Assembly (NCBI RefSeq): GCF_019880585.1
Contig: NZ_JAINVV010000008.1
Location: forward strand, 434,001 to 498,000
DNA from: Sphingomonas colocasiae
GTDB lineage: Bacteria > Pseudomonadota > Alphaproteobacteria > Sphingomonadales > Sphingomonadaceae
Length of the DNA stretch: 64,000 nucleotides
Direction of reading: 5' to 3'
Position 1 is the stretch's first letter. Each line of letters opens with the position of its first letter. The notes beneath the pieces are model-generated. The model saw only the letters and a list, made by a program, of their open reading frames with translations, was not told the origin of the DNA and made no database searches. Made by a program: the position numbers and the translations under genes. Positions 43,141-51,402 of the stretch are shown piece by piece.

Positions 43141-43166
43141 TGGTACCATATTTTTCTTCTGGTACC
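43141..43166. promoter_or_regulatory. paired GGTACC operator G
   Basis: TGGTACC (43141) and TGGTACC (43160), spaced 19 bases and separated by a T-rich stretch. It is in the 268-base gap between the CoA ligase and the convergent-side D-aminoacylase-like gene; nothing else was recognised in that gap. Confidence 0.6.
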
Positions 43167-43321
43167 GTTACACTGCAAGGGGCGGCTGTCAATATGGATC
43201 GGCGCTTACGCGCGACGACCTGCGGGCACGGCGCCTCCACCGCCTCGCCGGCAAGGGACGACCGGGACACGCTTTCGCGATGGCAGAGTGGCAAGGATCA
43301 AGGCGCCCGATGCGCGCGCCG

Positions 43322-44815
43322 TCACGCGCGACGGATATCACCCCCGGGATGCAGCCCGTCGACGAACCTGCCGCGATCATAGACAAGCGCGCCGTTCACC
43401 AGCACCGCCGCTATGCCCGCCGAGGGCTGGTTGGGCTGCTGATAGGTGGCGCGATCGGCGATGGTGGCGGGATCGAACACCGTGATGTCGGCATAGGCGC
43501 CCAGCCGGATCCGGCCGCGATCCCGCATCGCCGGCGCCGACTGCTCCATCCGCTGCGCGGGCAGCAGGGTCATCCGGCGCAACCCGTCCATCAACGGCAG
43601 GATCTTCTTCTCGCGCACATGCACGCCAAGAATGCGGGAGAAGGTGCCGGCACCGCGCGGATGGCCACGGCCGCCGGGGTCGATCCAGCCATCGCTGCCG
43701 ACCGCGACGATCGGGGACCGCAGCGCGATATCGACATCGCCCTCGGGCATGGCATGGCCGATCACCCACAGGGATTGATCGGCCTGGCGATTGTCGCTCA
43801 GCGGCGGCGCCTTGGCGCGCAGCGCATCGAACCGCGCCTTTGTCAGGCGCTCGCCCGTCGAGACCAGTTCGATGTCCTGATAGGTCATCCTGAGCTTCTG
43901 CTGGAAACCATCGTCGAAGATGGTGCTGCCGATATAGGTGGACCAGGCGGTGTAAGGATAGACGCTCGCGCCGATATCGATCCCCCGGGCGCGGGCGCCG
44001 TCGATCATGCCCAGCACCGTCGCCATCCTGTGCGTGGCGCCGGCGCTGTTGAGGTGGACGATCTCCGCGCGCGCGCCGCTGATCGCGGCGGCGGCGATCA
44101 CCTCGTTCACCGCCGCGATATTGCGATCCACCTCCATGTGGCGGACATGGACATGGTTGGGCACGCCATGCCGCGCCGCGACGCGGAACAGTTCAATCGT
44201 TTCCAGCGGCGAGGCGCCCGGCGTATATTCCAGGCCATAGCCGATCCCGACCGCGCCATTGCCGATCGCCTGCGCGGCCAGCGCCTTCATTCTTTCGAGC
44301 TGTTCGGGAGAGGCCGCTTGGAACCGATCGGCAATGCCTGCCGCATCGCGCAGCGCGCCATGGCCCACCACCGTGCCATAATTGGTCAGCACCCGCCCGG
44401 CGAGCCCCTTGTACCAGCCATCGACATCGACCGGCCCGGCATGCATCTGCATCGTCGTCGTCACGCCATCGGCGATCTTGGCGCGCTGCCCGATGATATC
44501 GGTGGTCGGATAACAGAGAAGATCGATGAAGCCGGGCGCGACGACCTTGCCGGCGGCGTCGATCGTCTGCCGCCCCTGCAACGGCTGCCGGCCGATCGAA
44601 ACGATCCGCTGGCCGCGAATGCCGATATTCGCGATCTCGTCGCGCCCCGATTCGGGATCCATCACCCGGCCGTTGGCGATCACCACATCATGGATGTCGC
44701 CGGGCGTGCGGGCGACGCCCCTGCCCGCAAACCCCAGCGGCACCGCCGCCGCCATCGACAGGCACAGGGCGCGGCGATCGATAAGCATCGGGACGGATCG
44801 ACTGTTCCTGCGCAT
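43322..44815 (-). CDS. Tat-exported D-aminoacylase-like protein without the HxH metal motif
   Basis: A 497-residue amidohydrolase-fold protein. A twin-arginine signal (DRRALCLSMAAAVPLGF) suggests folded export to the periplasm. The family's GFIDxHxH site reads APGFIDLLCYPTTD, so both metal histidines are missing, and the usual Cys region reads VTTTMQMHAG. Later residues remain: HVHVRHME, EIVHLNSAGA and the catalytic Asp in VGSDGWIDPGG. It may use one metal or a different chemistry. ATG 44815 follows GGGGAA. It lies 210 bases after the ExuT-like transporter, beyond two strong hairpins, so it may be expressed less than or apart from that operon. Confidence 0.7.
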   Translation of the reverse strand: MRRNSRSVPMLIDRRALCLSMAAAVPLGFAGRGVARTPGDIHDVVIANGRVMDPESGRDEIANIGIRGQRIVSIGRQPLQGRQTIDAAGKVVAPGFIDLLCYPTTDIIGQRAKIADGVTTTMQMHAGPVDVDGWYKGLAGRVLTNYGTVVGHGALRDAAGIADRFQAASPEQLERMKALAAQAIGNGAVGIGYGLEYTPGASPLETIELFRVAARHGVPNHVHVRHMEVDRNIAAVNEVIAAAAISGARAEIVHLNSAGATHRMATVLGMIDGARARGIDIGASVYPYTAWSTYIGSTIFDDGFQQKLRMTYQDIELVSTGERLTKARFDALRAKAPPLSDNRQADQSLWVIGHAMPEGDVDIALRSPIVAVGSDGWIDPGGRGHPRGAGTFSRILGVHVREKKILPLMDGLRRMTLLPAQRMEQSAPAMRDRGRIRLGAYADITVFDPATIADRATYQQPNQPSAGIAAVLVNGALVYDRGRFVDGLHPGGDIRRA

Positions 44816-44912
44816 GTCTGTTCCCCGGCTGGAGCATCGTGCGGAAAACGCCCGCCCCGTCAAAAAGCTGGCGGCAGCAGCCGGTTTCCCGCAAGTCGAT
44901 GCGATAACGAAC

Positions 44913-44960
44913 GGCGACAGCGGACCGCGCGATCGAGGTTTCGCGCGGTCCGGTGTCGCC
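44913..44960. terminator. long hairpin upstream of the D-aminoacylase-like gene
   Basis: GGCGACA-G-CGGACCGCGCGA pairs with TCGCGCGGTCCG-G-TGTCGCC: 19 pairs with one mismatch and an 8-base loop. It stands between the MFS stop and the D-aminoacylase-like start, 98 bases before that start. No T-run follows on the coding strand. Confidence 0.5.
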
Positions 44961-44981
44961 GGGGGCAATACAATGATTTTC

Positions 44982-45011
44982 GCCCCGCTTGTCCATATGG
45001 ACAAGCGGGGC
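44982..45011. terminator. 13-base-pair hairpin after the MFS gene
   Basis: GCCCCGCTTGTCC and GGACAAGCGGGGC form a perfect stem with an ATAT loop, 14 bases after the MFS stop on the minus strand. It is the probable operon terminator or an attenuating structure. Confidence 0.6.
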
Positions 45012-45025
45012 TGATCGATCGCCGT

Positions 45026-46300
45026 TCAGGCGGCGCGGGCCAGTTTCGGCGACAACAGGTGGATCGCCAGCACCGCGAGGAAATATACCAGTGTGCATGC
45101 CGCGAAGATCAGCGTGTAGTTCCCGTCCGTCGCGTCGAGCACCAGGCCGGTGGATTTCGCCATGATCATGCCGCCGATACCGCCCGCGAAACCGCCAAGC
45201 CCGACCACCGAACCCACCGCGCGCTTCGGGAACATGTCCGGCGGGATCGAGAGCAGATTGGACGAGAAGGACTGGTGCCCGGCCAGCGCGATGCCGATCA
45301 GCACCACCGCCAGCCACATATTCTCCAGGCTGGTCACGAACAGCAGGGGGACCACGCAGCAGCCCGAAGCGAGCATCGTCACCTTGCGCGCGAAATTGGC
45401 GGTGCGCCCCTGCTGGATCAGCTTCGACGACAGCCATCCGCCCGCGATGCTGCCCGCATCCGAAAGCAGATACATCACGATCATCGGCAGCAGCACGATC
45501 TTGAGATCGACCGCATAGGTGGTGCTGAAATATTTGGGCAGCCAGAACAGCATCAGGAACCAGACCGGATCGGTCAGGAACTTGGCGACCGCGAAGGCCC
45601 AGGCCTCGCGCGTGCGGACCACTCCCGCCCAGCCGATCCGCTCCACCCGTTCGGGCGGATCATGTTCGATCCAGGCCAGTTCACCCGCGCTGACGCCCGA
45701 TTTCTCGCGCGGGTTGCCATACCACCACCACCACAGGCCGAGCAGGATCAGACCGAACAGCCCGGAGAAGATGAAGGTCTGGCGCCAGTCCAGCCCGAGC
45801 ACCGTCATGAACAGCCAGATGGTGGGCGCTGTCAGGATCACGCCGATGGTGGTGCCGGAATTCACCCAGCCGATGGCATAGGCGCGCTCCTTTTGCGGGA
45901 ACCATTCGCTGCTGGCGCGCACCACCGATGGGAAATGCCCCGCCTCGCCCACGCCCAGCGCCATGCGTGCGGCCATGAACGATGCGATCGAGCCGGCGAA
46001 ACCATGCGCGACATGCCCCACCGTCCAGATCGAAATGGCGATGGCATAGCCGATCTTCGGCCCGAAGCGATCGACCAGCCAGCCCATGACGAGGAAGCCC
46101 ACGGCATAGGCGGCTTGGAAGGCGGTGACGATATTGCCATAGTCGTTCTCGCTCCAGCCGCGTTCCTGGCCGAGCGCCGGCGCCAGCAGGCCCAGCATGG
46201 TGCGATCGATGTAATTGACCGTCGTCGCGAAGAAGAGCAGCGCGATGATCGACCAGCGATGGCGGCCTACGCGTTCGACGGTGCCGCGTGCGATATCCAT
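45026..46300 (-). CDS. MFS anion:cation symporter (ExuT-like hexuronate transporter)
   Basis: A 424-residue carrier with 12 helices. Helix 1 carries TTVNYIDRTMLGLLAPAL, loop 2-3 GWLVDRFGPKIGY, and helix 4 ARMALGVGEAGHFP; NPREKSGVSAGELAWIE is the central loop typical of ExuT/GudP carriers. It probably imports galacturonate, glucuronate or a related sugar acid by proton symport. It starts 13 bases after the hydratase stop and is in the same operon, controlled by the ACCGGT site at 47149. It supplies the cytoplasmic uronate enzymes encoded to the right. Confidence 0.85.
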   Translation of the reverse strand: MDIARGTVERVGRHRWSIIALLFFATTVNYIDRTMLGLLAPALGQERGWSENDYGNIVTAFQAAYAVGFLVMGWLVDRFGPKIGYAIAISIWTVGHVAHGFAGSIASFMAARMALGVGEAGHFPSVVRASSEWFPQKERAYAIGWVNSGTTIGVILTAPTIWLFMTVLGLDWRQTFIFSGLFGLILLGLWWWWYGNPREKSGVSAGELAWIEHDPPERVERIGWAGVVRTREAWAFAVAKFLTDPVWFLMLFWLPKYFSTTYAVDLKIVLLPMIVMYLLSDAGSIAGGWLSSKLIQQGRTANFARKVTMLASGCCVVPLLFVTSLENMWLAVVLIGIALAGHQSFSSNLLSIPPDMFPKRAVGSVVGLGGFAGGIGGMIMAKSTGLVLDATDGNYTLIFAACTLVYFLAVLAIHLLSPKLARAA

Positions 46301-46313
46301 GGCAATGATCCCC

Positions 46314-47129
46314 TCATGATACCGGCGCCGCTTTTATCGTACAGCTTACCGAATAATCCGAACCGAAGCGCGCCTCCACCGTCTGGCCCGGAGCCACGAC
46401 ATGCACGCCGGTGACCGCACCGCTCGACACCCAGCAGCCATCCGCCACGGGGATGCGGCGCGCGGCGAGGTTTTCGAGCAGGAAGCGGACCGATCCCACC
46501 GGCCCGTCGGGAAAGGCGGCGGCGGTGCCGCTGCCATGTTCCACCCCGTCGATCAGCAGCCGCACGCCCCAGTCGGCGAAGCCGCAGTCGCGCCAGTCGG
46601 CGATCGCATCGCCGATGATGATGCCGTTATTGTTGCCGAAATCGGAAATTGTGACGAGCGGGCCGAGCGCGTTGATGCCGGGAAAGGGCGAACTGGCGAT
46701 CTCTATGCCGACATGCACCGCGACGATATGCGCCGCCGCGTCGGCAAGCGAATAGCTGCGCCGCGCCGGATCGATCCCGCCGCCCAGCCGGATCAGGAAT
46801 TCCGCCTCCGCCGCGCCGAACCCGCCCGAAAAGACCAGTCCGGCGGCGCCAGCATCGGCACGCGCGATCGCGGCGGAGAAGATCGGCCCAGCCAGGCGAT
46901 CGGCGCCCAGATCGTCGGACAGCGGCGGCATGATGCGGCCGACCTTCCAGCCGCCGATACTGCCCCCGAACCGCGCGATCGCCGCGTCCTGCACCGCATA
47001 GGCCGAATCGAGCGTGGCCGGCGGCGTGCCGGGATAATCGGGCAGGGCAGCGCCGGCATGGCGCGCGGCGACGAATTTCCCGGCAATCTCGGCTTTGGCC
47101 GCTTCGTTCACCCCTGCATCCTTTCCCAT
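46314..47129 (-). CDS. 2-keto-4-pentenoate hydratase/MhpD-like family protein
   Basis: About 271 residues of the fumarylacetoacetase/hydratase fold. Recognisable parts are LDSAYAVQDAAIARFG, GGWKVGRI, AEAEFLIRLGG (metal-binding acids) and the C-terminal PGQTVEARFG. MhpD-type enzymes add water to 2-hydroxypenta-2,4-dienoate; in sugar-acid loci relatives may act on 2-keto-3-deoxy acids. Start uncertain: ATG 47129 or GTG 47111, the latter better placed after AAAGGATGCAGGG. It is the first gene of the operon with the ExuT-like transporter, and its promoter carries an ACCGGT operator. Confidence 0.7.
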   Translation of the reverse strand: MGKDAGVNEAAKAEIAGKFVAARHAGAALPDYPGTPPATLDSAYAVQDAAIARFGGSIGGWKVGRIMPPLSDDLGADRLAGPIFSAAIARADAGAAGLVFSGGFGAAEAEFLIRLGGGIDPARRSYSLADAAAHIVAVHVGIEIASSPFPGINALGPLVTISDFGNNNGIIIGDAIADWRDCGFADWGVRLLIDGVEHGSGTAAAFPDGPVGSVRFLLENLAARRIPVADGCWVSSGAVTGVHVVAPGQTVEARFGSDYSVSCTIKAAPVS

Positions 47130-47148
47130 TGTTCGGGGAGGGCTATAG

Positions 47149-47160
47149 GAAACCGGTGTC
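47149..47160. promoter_or_regulatory. LacI-type operator L1
   Basis: GAAACCGGTGTC, one mismatch from the perfect palindrome GACACCGGTGTC. It lies between the divergent hydratase and LacI genes and could serve both. Confidence 0.6.
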
Positions 47161-47213
47161 ATTTACAAGAATGCTTGGCTGGCGGCTTTGCGAATTCCTG
47201 TTATGAGTCGGGG

Positions 47214-48272
47214 ATGAGCAAGGCCGTTCCTGCAGAAAAGCGCGCTTCAGCGAAGCCCACCATCAACGACATCGCCCGGCTGGCCGGGGTTTCGAAGAAA
47301 ACCGTGAGCCGGGTGATCAACCAGTCTCCGCTGCTGAACGAGGATACGCGCGAAAAGGTGAAGGCGGTGATCCGCGACACCGGCTATGTGCCCAATCCGC
47401 AAGCGCGCGCGCTGGCGCTGGGCCGCAATTTCCTGATCGGCATCATCCACGACAACCCCAATGCGCAGATGATCCTGAACATGCAGCAGGGCATATTGGA
47501 GGCGCTGCGCGACACCGAATTCGAAATGGTGGTGCGCCCGGTCGATCGCGGATCGGCGACGATGATGGACGATATCCGCAGCTTCATCATGCGCCAGCGC
47601 CTGTACGGCGTGGTGATCATGCCGCCGATTTCGGAGAATGACGAGATCGCCCGGCTCTGCCGCGAACTGGGCTGCCGCTATGTCCGCATGGGATCGGCCA
47701 GGCTGGACGACGACGCGCACATGGTCGCCTCCAACGATCGCGACGTGGTGGCGGAAGCGACGCGCTACCTGATCGCGCAGGGGCATCGCCGCATCGGCCT
47801 GGTCGCCGGGCCGCACGGCTTCCGATCGGCGCGCGAGCGGCGCGAAGGCTTTGAATCGGCGTTGGCGGAGGCGGGCATCCGGCTGCCGCGCAACCTGATC
47901 GCGGACGGCCAATATACGTTCGAATCGGGGATCACCGCCACCGAAAGCCTGCTCGACCAGTCGCCGCCGCCCACCGCGATCTTCGCATCGAACGACGAGA
48001 TGGCGGCCGCCGTGCTCTATACCGCGCGCGAACGCGGGATCGCCGTGCCGGAGGAGCTTTCGATCGTCGGGTTCGACGATACGCCGATCGCCTCGCGCGT
48101 GTGGCCGCCGCTCACCACGGTGCGCTGGCCGATCGTGGCGATGGGGCGTTCGGCGGCGCTGAAGCTGATCCGCGGGCTCGATTCGGGCGATGACGAAGGC
48201 GGCGAACCATCGACCTTCCTCTCCACGCTGGTGCGTCGCGGCTCGGTCGCGCCGCCGACCCGGACGGATTGA
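47214..48272 (+). CDS. LacI-family transcriptional regulator of uronate genes
   Basis: A 352-residue regulator. The N-terminal helix-turn-helix reads TINDIARLAGVSKKTVSRVI with the hinge NPQARALALGR; the sugar-binding domain carries GHRRIGLVAGP, PTAIFASNDEMAAA and LSIVGFDDTPIA. ATG 47214 follows GTCGGGG. It is flanked by ACCGGT palindromes and by kdu/kdg genes, so it is presumably a repressor released by a uronate breakdown product such as 2-keto-3-deoxygluconate; the ligand is inferred. A short terminator follows its stop. Confidence 0.88.
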   Translation: MSKAVPAEKRASAKPTINDIARLAGVSKKTVSRVINQSPLLNEDTREKVKAVIRDTGYVPNPQARALALGRNFLIGIIHDNPNAQMILNMQQGILEALRDTEFEMVVRPVDRGSATMMDDIRSFIMRQRLYGVVIMPPISENDEIARLCRELGCRYVRMGSARLDDDAHMVASNDRDVVAEATRYLIAQGHRRIGLVAGPHGFRSARERREGFESALAEAGIRLPRNLIADGQYTFESGITATESLLDQSPPPTAIFASNDEMAAAVLYTARERGIAVPEELSIVGFDDTPIASRVWPPLTTVRWPIVAMGRSAALKLIRGLDSGDDEGGEPSTFLSTLVRRGSVAPPTRTD

Positions 48273-48273
48273 C

Positions 48274-48295
48274 GCCGCCTCTTGCGGCTTTGTTT
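48274..48295 (+). terminator. rho-independent terminator of the LacI gene
   Basis: GCCGC-CTCTT-GCGGC hairpin followed by TTTGTTT, starting one base after the LacI stop. The stem is short (five pairs) but all G/C. Confidence 0.6.
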
Positions 48296-48307
48296 GACAC
48301 CGGTTAC
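48296..48307. promoter_or_regulatory. LacI-type operator L2
   Basis: GACACCGGTTAC, two mismatches from the consensus palindrome, 54 bases upstream of kduI. Confidence 0.55.
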
Positions 48308-48360
48308 CATCAACGCGTCCACGGGCATGTACCCGCCCCGGACCACCGATCGGAGAGGCC

Positions 48361-49203
48361 ATGTTCGACAAGACTTTCTACGCCACGCATCCCGACATGA
48401 TGGAATGCGTTTCCAACGAGGAATTGCGCGACCGCTATCTGATCCAGGGCCTGTTCCGCGAAGGCGAATGCGTGCTGAACTACACCCATGCCGATCGCTT
48501 CGTGATCGGCGGGGTGCTGGTGGGCGCGGCGCCGGTCGCACTGCCGGCGCAAACCGAGCCGCCGAGCGCGGCGGGCCATCCGTTCCTGGAGCGCCGCGAG
48601 ATGGCGGTGGTGAATGTGGGCGGCGTGGAGGGCACCGTGACCGTCGACGGCGAGGCATTCGTGCTGGGCAACAAGGATTGCCTGTACGTCACCATGGGCG
48701 CGGGCGAGGTGGTGTTTTCGGGCGCGGGTGCACGTTTCTACCTGGCATCCTGCCCCGCGCACCGCGCATTCGCGACGCGCAAGCTTGGCATCGCCGACGC
48801 CAATGCGCTCGATCGCGGCAGCCTGGCGGAATCGAACGAGCGGACCATCTATCAGCTCGTCATCCCCGGCATCTGCGAATCCGCGCAGCTGGTGATGGGG
48901 CTGACGGTGCTGAAGCCGGGCAGCGTGTGGAACACGATGCCGCCGCATATCCATGAGCGCCGCAGCGAGATCTATTTCTATTTCGAGCTCGACAATGTCG
49001 ACACCGATCGCGTCATGCATTTCATGGGCGAAGGCGAAGCGACGCGCCATATCGTGATGCAGAACGAGGAGGCGGTGATCTCTCCTCCCTGGTCCATCCA
49101 TATGGGTGCGGGCACCAAGGCCTATGCGTTCATCTGGGCGATGGCGGGCGAGAACCAGGACTATACGGACATGAACGTCCTCGACATCTGCCAGCTCGCC
49201 TGA
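48361..49203 (+). CDS. kduI: 5-keto-4-deoxyuronate isomerase
   Basis: A 280-residue enzyme of normal KduI length. The zinc site is visible in [17 protein letters not shown] (two His and a Glu) and the fourth ligand in [10 protein letters not shown]. It converts 5-keto-4-deoxyuronate, formed from unsaturated galacturonate, to 2,5-diketo-3-deoxygluconate. It is followed by kduD with a one-base stop/start overlap (TGATG), then kdgK, forming the core pectin-breakdown operon. A LacI-type operator lies upstream. Confidence 0.95.
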   Translation: MFDKTFYATHPDMMECVSNEELRDRYLIQGLFREGECVLNYTHADRFVIGGVLVGAAPVALPAQTEPPSAAGHPFLERREMAVVNVGGVEGTVTVDGEAFVLGNKDCLYVTMGAGEVVFSGAGARFYLASCPAHRAFATRKLGIADANALDRGSLAESNERTIYQLVIPGICESAQLVMGLTVLKPGSVWNTMPPHIHERRSEIYFYFELDNVDTDRVMHFMGEGEATRHIVMQNEEAVISPPWSIHMGAGTKAYAFIWAMAGENQDYTDMNVLDICQLA

Positions 49204-49958
49204 TGCGCGGGCCGTTCGATCTTTCCGGCCGAACCGCGCTGGTGACCGGCGCGAACACCGGGCTGGGTCAGGCGATCGCGCTGGCGCTGGCCGAGGCGGG
49301 GGCGGATATCGCGGCGGTGGGCCGCACGCCCGCAGAGGAAACGGTGGCGCAGGTGCGCGCCATGGGCCGCCGCGCGGAGATGGTGCCCGCCGATCTTTCG
49401 ACGATCGAACCGGTACAAGGCGTGGTGGACCGGGTGATCGGCGCATTTGGCGGGCTGGACATCCTGGTCAACAATGCCGGCATCATCCGCCGCGCGGACT
49501 CGGTGGATTTCACGGAGGCGGATTGGGACGCGGTGATCGATACCAATCTGAAATCGGTGTTCTTCCTGTGCCAGGCGGCGGGGCGGCACATGATCGGGCA
49601 AGGGCGCGGCAAGATCATCAACATCGCATCGATGCTGACATTCCAGGGCGGCATCCGCGTGCCGAGCTATACCGCGTCCAAAAGCGGGGTGGGCGGGCTG
49701 ACGAAGCTGCTCGCCAATGAATGGGCGGGCAAGGGCGTGAACGTGAACGCGATCGCGCCCGGCTATATCGCCACCAACAACACCGCCGCGCTGCAGGCGG
49801 ACGAGACGCGCAACCGCCAGATCGTGGAGCGCATTCCCGCCGGGCGCTGGGGCCGGCCCGCCGATCTGGGCGGGGCGGCGGTGTTCCTGGCATCCGCCGC
49901 GTCCGATTATGTCGACGGCCATATCCTGGCGGTCGATGGCGGCTGGCTGGCGCGATAA
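49203..49958 (+). CDS. kduD: 2-deoxy-D-gluconate 3-dehydrogenase (SDR)
   Basis: A 251-residue classical SDR with VTGANTGLGQAIAL, NNAGIIRR, Ser in NIASMLTFQGG and Tyr/Lys in SYTASKSGVGG; the ITFQGG-like and RRAD segments are KduD-typical. It reduces 2,5-diketo-3-deoxygluconate to 2-keto-3-deoxygluconate using NADH. Its ATG overlaps the kduI stop and kdgK starts four bases after its stop, so the three are co-translated. Confidence 0.92.
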   Translation: MRGPFDLSGRTALVTGANTGLGQAIALALAEAGADIAAVGRTPAEETVAQVRAMGRRAEMVPADLSTIEPVQGVVDRVIGAFGGLDILVNNAGIIRRADSVDFTEADWDAVIDTNLKSVFFLCQAAGRHMIGQGRGKIINIASMLTFQGGIRVPSYTASKSGVGGLTKLLANEWAGKGVNVNAIAPGYIATNNTAALQADETRNRQIVERIPAGRWGRPADLGGAAVFLASAASDYVDGHILAVDGGWLAR

Positions 49959-49962
49959 CCCG

Positions 49963-50970
49963 ATGACGAGGATCGTCGGCTTCGGCGAATTGCTGATCCG
50001 TCTGGCGGCACCCGAACGGCGGCTGCTCAGCCAGACACAGAGCCTGGACGTGCATGTCGGCGGGGCGGAGGCAAATGTGCTCGTCGGCCTGGCGTGCCTG
50101 GGCCATGAAACGGCGCTGGTGAGCGCGGTGCCGGCCAATGCGCTGGGCGACGGCGCGATCGCGGCGATGCGCGCGCGCGGCGTCGATACCGGCGCGGTGC
50201 AGCGCCGGGAGGGGCGCATGGGGCTGTATTTCCTGAGCGTGGGCGCGGGCCTGCGCGCATCGGAGATCATCTATGATCGCGCGGGATCCAGTTTCGCGCG
50301 CGCGACCGCGGCGGATTTAGACTGGACGGCGCATCTGCGAGGCGCAGGCCTGCTCCACCTTTCGGGTATCACCCCGGCGCTTGGCCCCGCATCGGCGGAC
50401 GCCACGCTGGCCGCGGCGCGCGCCGCGCGCGCGGCGGGCGTGCCGATCAGCTTCGACGGCAATTACCGGGCGATGCTGTGGGATGCGTGGGACAGCGATC
50501 CGCGCGCGATCCTGGGCGAACTGGTCGGCATGGCGGACATCATGTTCGGCAATCACCGAGACATCTCGCTGCTGCTGGGTCGCGATTTTTCCGGCGACGG
50601 CGCGGACCGCCGGCGCGAGGCGGCCGAAGCCGCCTTCGCCGCCTTTCCGAACCTGACCCTGATCGCCTCCACCGCGCGCCATGTCGACGATGCCGATCAT
50701 CACCGCATTTCCGCCCGCATCGATCGCCGCGACGCGGCGGCGCAGACGCGCGAAGTGACGGTAAGCGGCATCATAGACCGCATCGGCGCCGGCGACGCCT
50801 TCGCCGCGGGCGTGCTGCATGCCCATCTGACCGGCGCCACGGCGGAAACCATGGCGGAAACCGGCCTGGCGCTGACCTGCCTGAAACATTCGCTGCCGGG
50901 CGATGCGAGCCTGTTCGGACGGGGGGACATCGAGGCGTTCATGGCCGGAGGGATGGACGTTCGGCGATAG
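49963..50970 (+). CDS. kdgK: 2-dehydro-3-deoxygluconokinase (PfkB family)
   Basis: A 335-residue sugar kinase. It has VGGAEANVLVGLACLG near the N-terminus, FDGNYRAMLW for substrate binding and the catalytic DRIGAGDAFAAGVLHA motif. It phosphorylates 2-keto-3-deoxygluconate to KDPG. ATG 49963 directly follows kduD. The KDPG aldolase gene that would complete the route is not in the window. Confidence 0.92.
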   Translation: MTRIVGFGELLIRLAAPERRLLSQTQSLDVHVGGAEANVLVGLACLGHETALVSAVPANALGDGAIAAMRARGVDTGAVQRREGRMGLYFLSVGAGLRASEIIYDRAGSSFARATAADLDWTAHLRGAGLLHLSGITPALGPASADATLAAARAARAAGVPISFDGNYRAMLWDAWDSDPRAILGELVGMADIMFGNHRDISLLLGRDFSGDGADRRREAAEAAFAAFPNLTLIASTARHVDDADHHRISARIDRRDAAAQTREVTVSGIIDRIGAGDAFAAGVLHAHLTGATAETMAETGLALTCLKHSLPGDASLFGRGDIEAFMAGGMDVRR

Positions 50971-51402
50971 GGTGCGGGCTGCACATGCCAGCTTGTGGCC
51001 CCTCATCCCCGAAAGCTGCCGCGCTTCGGGGCCGTACCCTGATCTGGCCTGGGCCGGGTGCCGACCGGCAGCTTTCAGATCGGGTTGAGCGGAAGCGGGC
51101 GTTCGAACCACCGACCCGCTCGGTGTAGCCGAGCTGCTCCGGCCATCGCGTTGATCGGGGTCGCGCCGTCAATATGGCCTCCTCGTCCGATCAACACCAC
51201 CGCTGGGCCCGCAGGTTGCACCAACAATCATGGCTGGCCATGGCGTTGGCCAATAGCCCCATCAGGATAAGTTTGTCCCGATTGGAAACTTGTGCTTGAC
51301 TTGAGAGATCGCGGCGACCTAGCCAATCCGCAGAAAAGACGAAGCGAATCGCAAGAGGGTTCGCACGGGAAAGCCGGGGTTTCGGCAAAAAGGAGGGCTA
51401 CG
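50971..51402. other. 432-base gap without a recognisable gene
   Basis: Between kdgK and the serine hydrolase gene. It contains an 11-base inverted repeat (GAAAGCTGCCG at 51011, CGGCAGCTTTC at 51066) enclosing 44 bases, which could fold into a long hairpin after the kdu operon. Reverse-strand frames give only short pieces and stops. The last 20 bases hold the AAGGAGG ribosome site of the next gene. Confidence 0.5.

Noticed and set aside
42962-46414. Plus-strand open frame of 1150 codons
   Set aside because: It covers three well-supported minus-strand genes; the translation is rich in Arg, His and Asp with no recognisable domain.
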